Under the pieces are notes generated by a model. The model was not told the DNA's origin. It was given only the letters and a program-made list of their open reading frames with translations, and did no database searches. Positions 62,018-64,000 of a stretch of 64,000 bases of DNA are shown piece by piece. The position numbers were made by a program, and so were the translations under genes. Location: contig CM055278.1 of NCBI GenBank assembly GCA_029237695.1, forward strand, positions 78,141,817 through 78,205,816. Reading direction: 5' to 3'. This DNA is from Conchocele bisecta (taxonomy: Eukaryota; Mollusca; Bivalvia; Lucinida; Thyasiridae). Numbering within the stretch: position 1 is the first letter of the stretch; every line of letters begins with the position of its first letter.

Positions 62018-63925
62018 ATAGTAGCCCCCTCTCTAATAGTAGCCCCCTCTCTCATAGTAGCCCCCTCTCTAATAGTAGCCCCCTCTCTAATAGTAGCCCC
62101 CCTCTCTCATAGTAGCCCCCTCTCTAATAGTAGCCCCCTCTCTAATAGTAGCCCCCTCTATAATAGTAGCCCCCCTCTCTCATAGTAGCCCCCTCTCTCA
62201 TAGTAGCCCCCTCTCTAATAGTAGCCCCTTCTCTCTCCACCTCTAATAGTAGCCCCCTTTCTAATAGTAGCCCCCTCTCTAATATAGTAGCCCCCCTCTC
62301 TCATTAGTAGCCCCCTCTCTCATAGTAGCCCCCTCTCTCATAGTAGCCCCCCTCTCTATAGTAGCCCCCTCTATATAGTCTATATGTAAATAGTAGCCCT
62401 CTCTCTAATAGTAGCCCTCTCATTAGCCCCCTCTATAATAGTAGCCCCTGTCTCATAGTAGCCCCCTCTCTAATAGTAAATGGTAGCCCCCTCTCATTAG
62501 CCCCCTCTATAATAGTAGCCCCTCTCTAATAGTAGCCCCCTCTCTAATAGTAGCCCCCTCTCTCATAGTAGCCCAGCCCCCTCTCTCATAGTAGCCCCTT
62601 CTCCACCTCTAATAGTAGCCCCCTTTCTAATAGTAGCCCCCTCTCTAATAGTAGCCCCCTCTCTCATAGTAGCCTCCTCTCTCATAGTAGCCCCCCTCTC
62701 TAATAGTAGCCCCCTCTATAATAGTAGCCCCCTCTCTCATAGTAGCCCCCTCTCTCATAGTAGCCCCCTCTCTCATAGTAGCCCCCTCTCTATAGTAGCC
62801 CCTTCTCCACCTCTAATAGTAGCCCCCTTTCTAATAGTAGCCCCCTCTCTAATAGTAGCCCCCTCTCTCATAGTAGCCCCCTCTCTCATAGTAGCCCCCC
62901 TCTCTAATAGTAGCCCCCTCTCTGCTTATAGTAGCCCCCTATATAATAGTAAATAGTAGCCCTCTCTCTAATAGTAGCCCTCTCATTAGCCCCCTCTATA
63001 ATAGTAGCCCCCTGTATCATAGTAGTCCCCTCTCTAATAGTAAATGGTAGCCCCCTCTCATTAGCCCCCTCTATAATGTAGCCCCCTCTCTAATAGTAGC
63101 CCCCCTCTCTCATAGTAGCCCCCTCTCTCATAGTAGCCCTTTCTCTAATAGTAGCCCCCTCTCTAATAGTAGCCCCCCTCTCTCATAGTAGCCCCCTCTC
63201 TAATAGTAGCCCCCCTCTCTCATAGTAGCCCACTCTCTAATAGTAGCCCCCTCTCTAATAGTAGCCCCCCTCTCTCATAGTAGCCCCCTCTCTCATAGTA
63301 GCCCCCTCTCTAATAGTAGCCCCTTCTCCACCTCTAATAGTAGCCCCCTTTCTAATAGTAGCCCCCTCTCTAATAGTAGCCCCCCCCCCCTCTCTCATAG
63401 TAGCCCCCTCTCTCATAGTAGCCCCCCTCTCTAATAGTAGCCCCTCTCTTATAGTAGCCCCCTCTATAATAGTAAATAGTAGCCCTCTCTCTAATAGTAG
63501 CCCTCTCATTAGCCCCTCTATAATAGTAGCCCCTGTCTCATAGTAGCCCCCTCTCTAATAGTAAATGGTAGCCCCCTCTCATTAGCCCCCTCTATAATAG
63601 TAGCCCCCTCTCTAATAGTAGCCCCCCTCTCTAATAGTAGCCCCCTCTCTAATAGTAGCCCCCATCATAGTAGCCCCCCTCTCTAACAGTAGCCCCCTCT
63701 CTTATAGTAGCCCCCTCTATAATAGTAAATAGTAGCCCTCTCTCTAATAGTAGCCCTCTCATTAGCCCCCTCTATAATAGTAGCCCCCTCTCTAATAGTA
63801 AATGGTAGCCCCCTCTCATTAGCCCCCTCTATAATAGTAGCCCCCTCTCTAATAGTAGCCCCCTCTCTAATAGTAGCCCCCTCTCTAATAGTAGCCCCCA
63901 TCATAGTAGCCCCCTCTCTAATAGT
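62018..63925 (+). repeat. 18-bp minisatellite with higher-order blocks
   Basis: About 1.9 kb of TAATAGTAGCCCCCTCTC units (with TCATAG, TATAATAG and CCCCCC variants). Larger blocks repeat: TCTCCACCTCTAATAGTAGC near 62233, 62592, 62805 and 63324, and AATAGTAAATAGTAGCCCTC near 62388, 62945, 63470 and 63722. The block spacing of roughly 250-560 bp shows higher-order amplification. Frames on either strand are repeat translations. Confidence 0.95.
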
Positions 63926-64000
63926 TGCCATTTGTATTCTAAATGTTATTTTTTACTTACAAAAAATGTTGGAAAATGGCTTTTGTATGTGAAAATAACA

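Noticed and set aside
62018..63925. CRISPR-like regular repeats
   Set aside because: Contiguous 18-bp tandem units without unique spacers, in an animal genome; a minisatellite.

Overview
The window is animal nuclear DNA, most likely from a bivalve mollusc. The reasons are: introns with GT-AG junctions, very low coding density, many short non-autonomous transposons, several families of about 150-180 bp tandem 'core' repeats next to (GTCC)n microsatellites (the architecture described for bivalve pearl/MINE-type elements), and a glycogenin gene close in sequence to animal glycogenins. I cannot name the species.

The only protein-coding gene I can support is a glycogenin (GT8 glycosyltransferase, the self-glucosylating primer of glycogen synthesis) on the + strand. 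Four contiguous catalytic-domain exons are clear: 16389-16563, 18337-18499, 38416-38542 and 43964-44144. All junctions are GT-AG and the phases agree. A 24-nt in-frame microexon is possible at 61608-61631. The first ~55 residues should be encoded upstream of the window; I do not see them within it. The variable C-terminal exons are presumably partly in the last intron or beyond the window. Just upstream of the first exon lies a partial tandem copy of that exon, broken by an 854-bp transposon with TIRs and a GATCC target duplication.

Layout: 1-15.3 kb is intron or upstream DNA made of MITEs, Helitron-like tandem-repeat elements and a near-perfect 2.1-2.2 kb tandem duplication (10932-13070/13071-15253). 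15.4-18.5 kb holds the broken exon copy and two real exons. 18.5-38.4 kb is one apparent 19.9-kb intron. In it, a 162-bp-core Helitron-like element is split by a 17-kb block, which consists of two direct copies of a 3.1-kb TIR element flanking an ~8.8-kb hierarchical satellite. About 21.7-35.1 kb looks like uncorrected long-read sequence and may be a gap-filling artefact. 38.4-44.2 kb has two exons. 44.2-64 kb is an intron crowded with nested transposons, several of which can be ordered in time because an empty site or target duplication is visible, and it ends in an 18-bp minisatellite (62018-63925).

No transposase, reverse transcriptase, rRNA, tRNA or CRISPR locus could be supported. The long reading frames elsewhere come from (TC)n, poly-C or minisatellite DNA.
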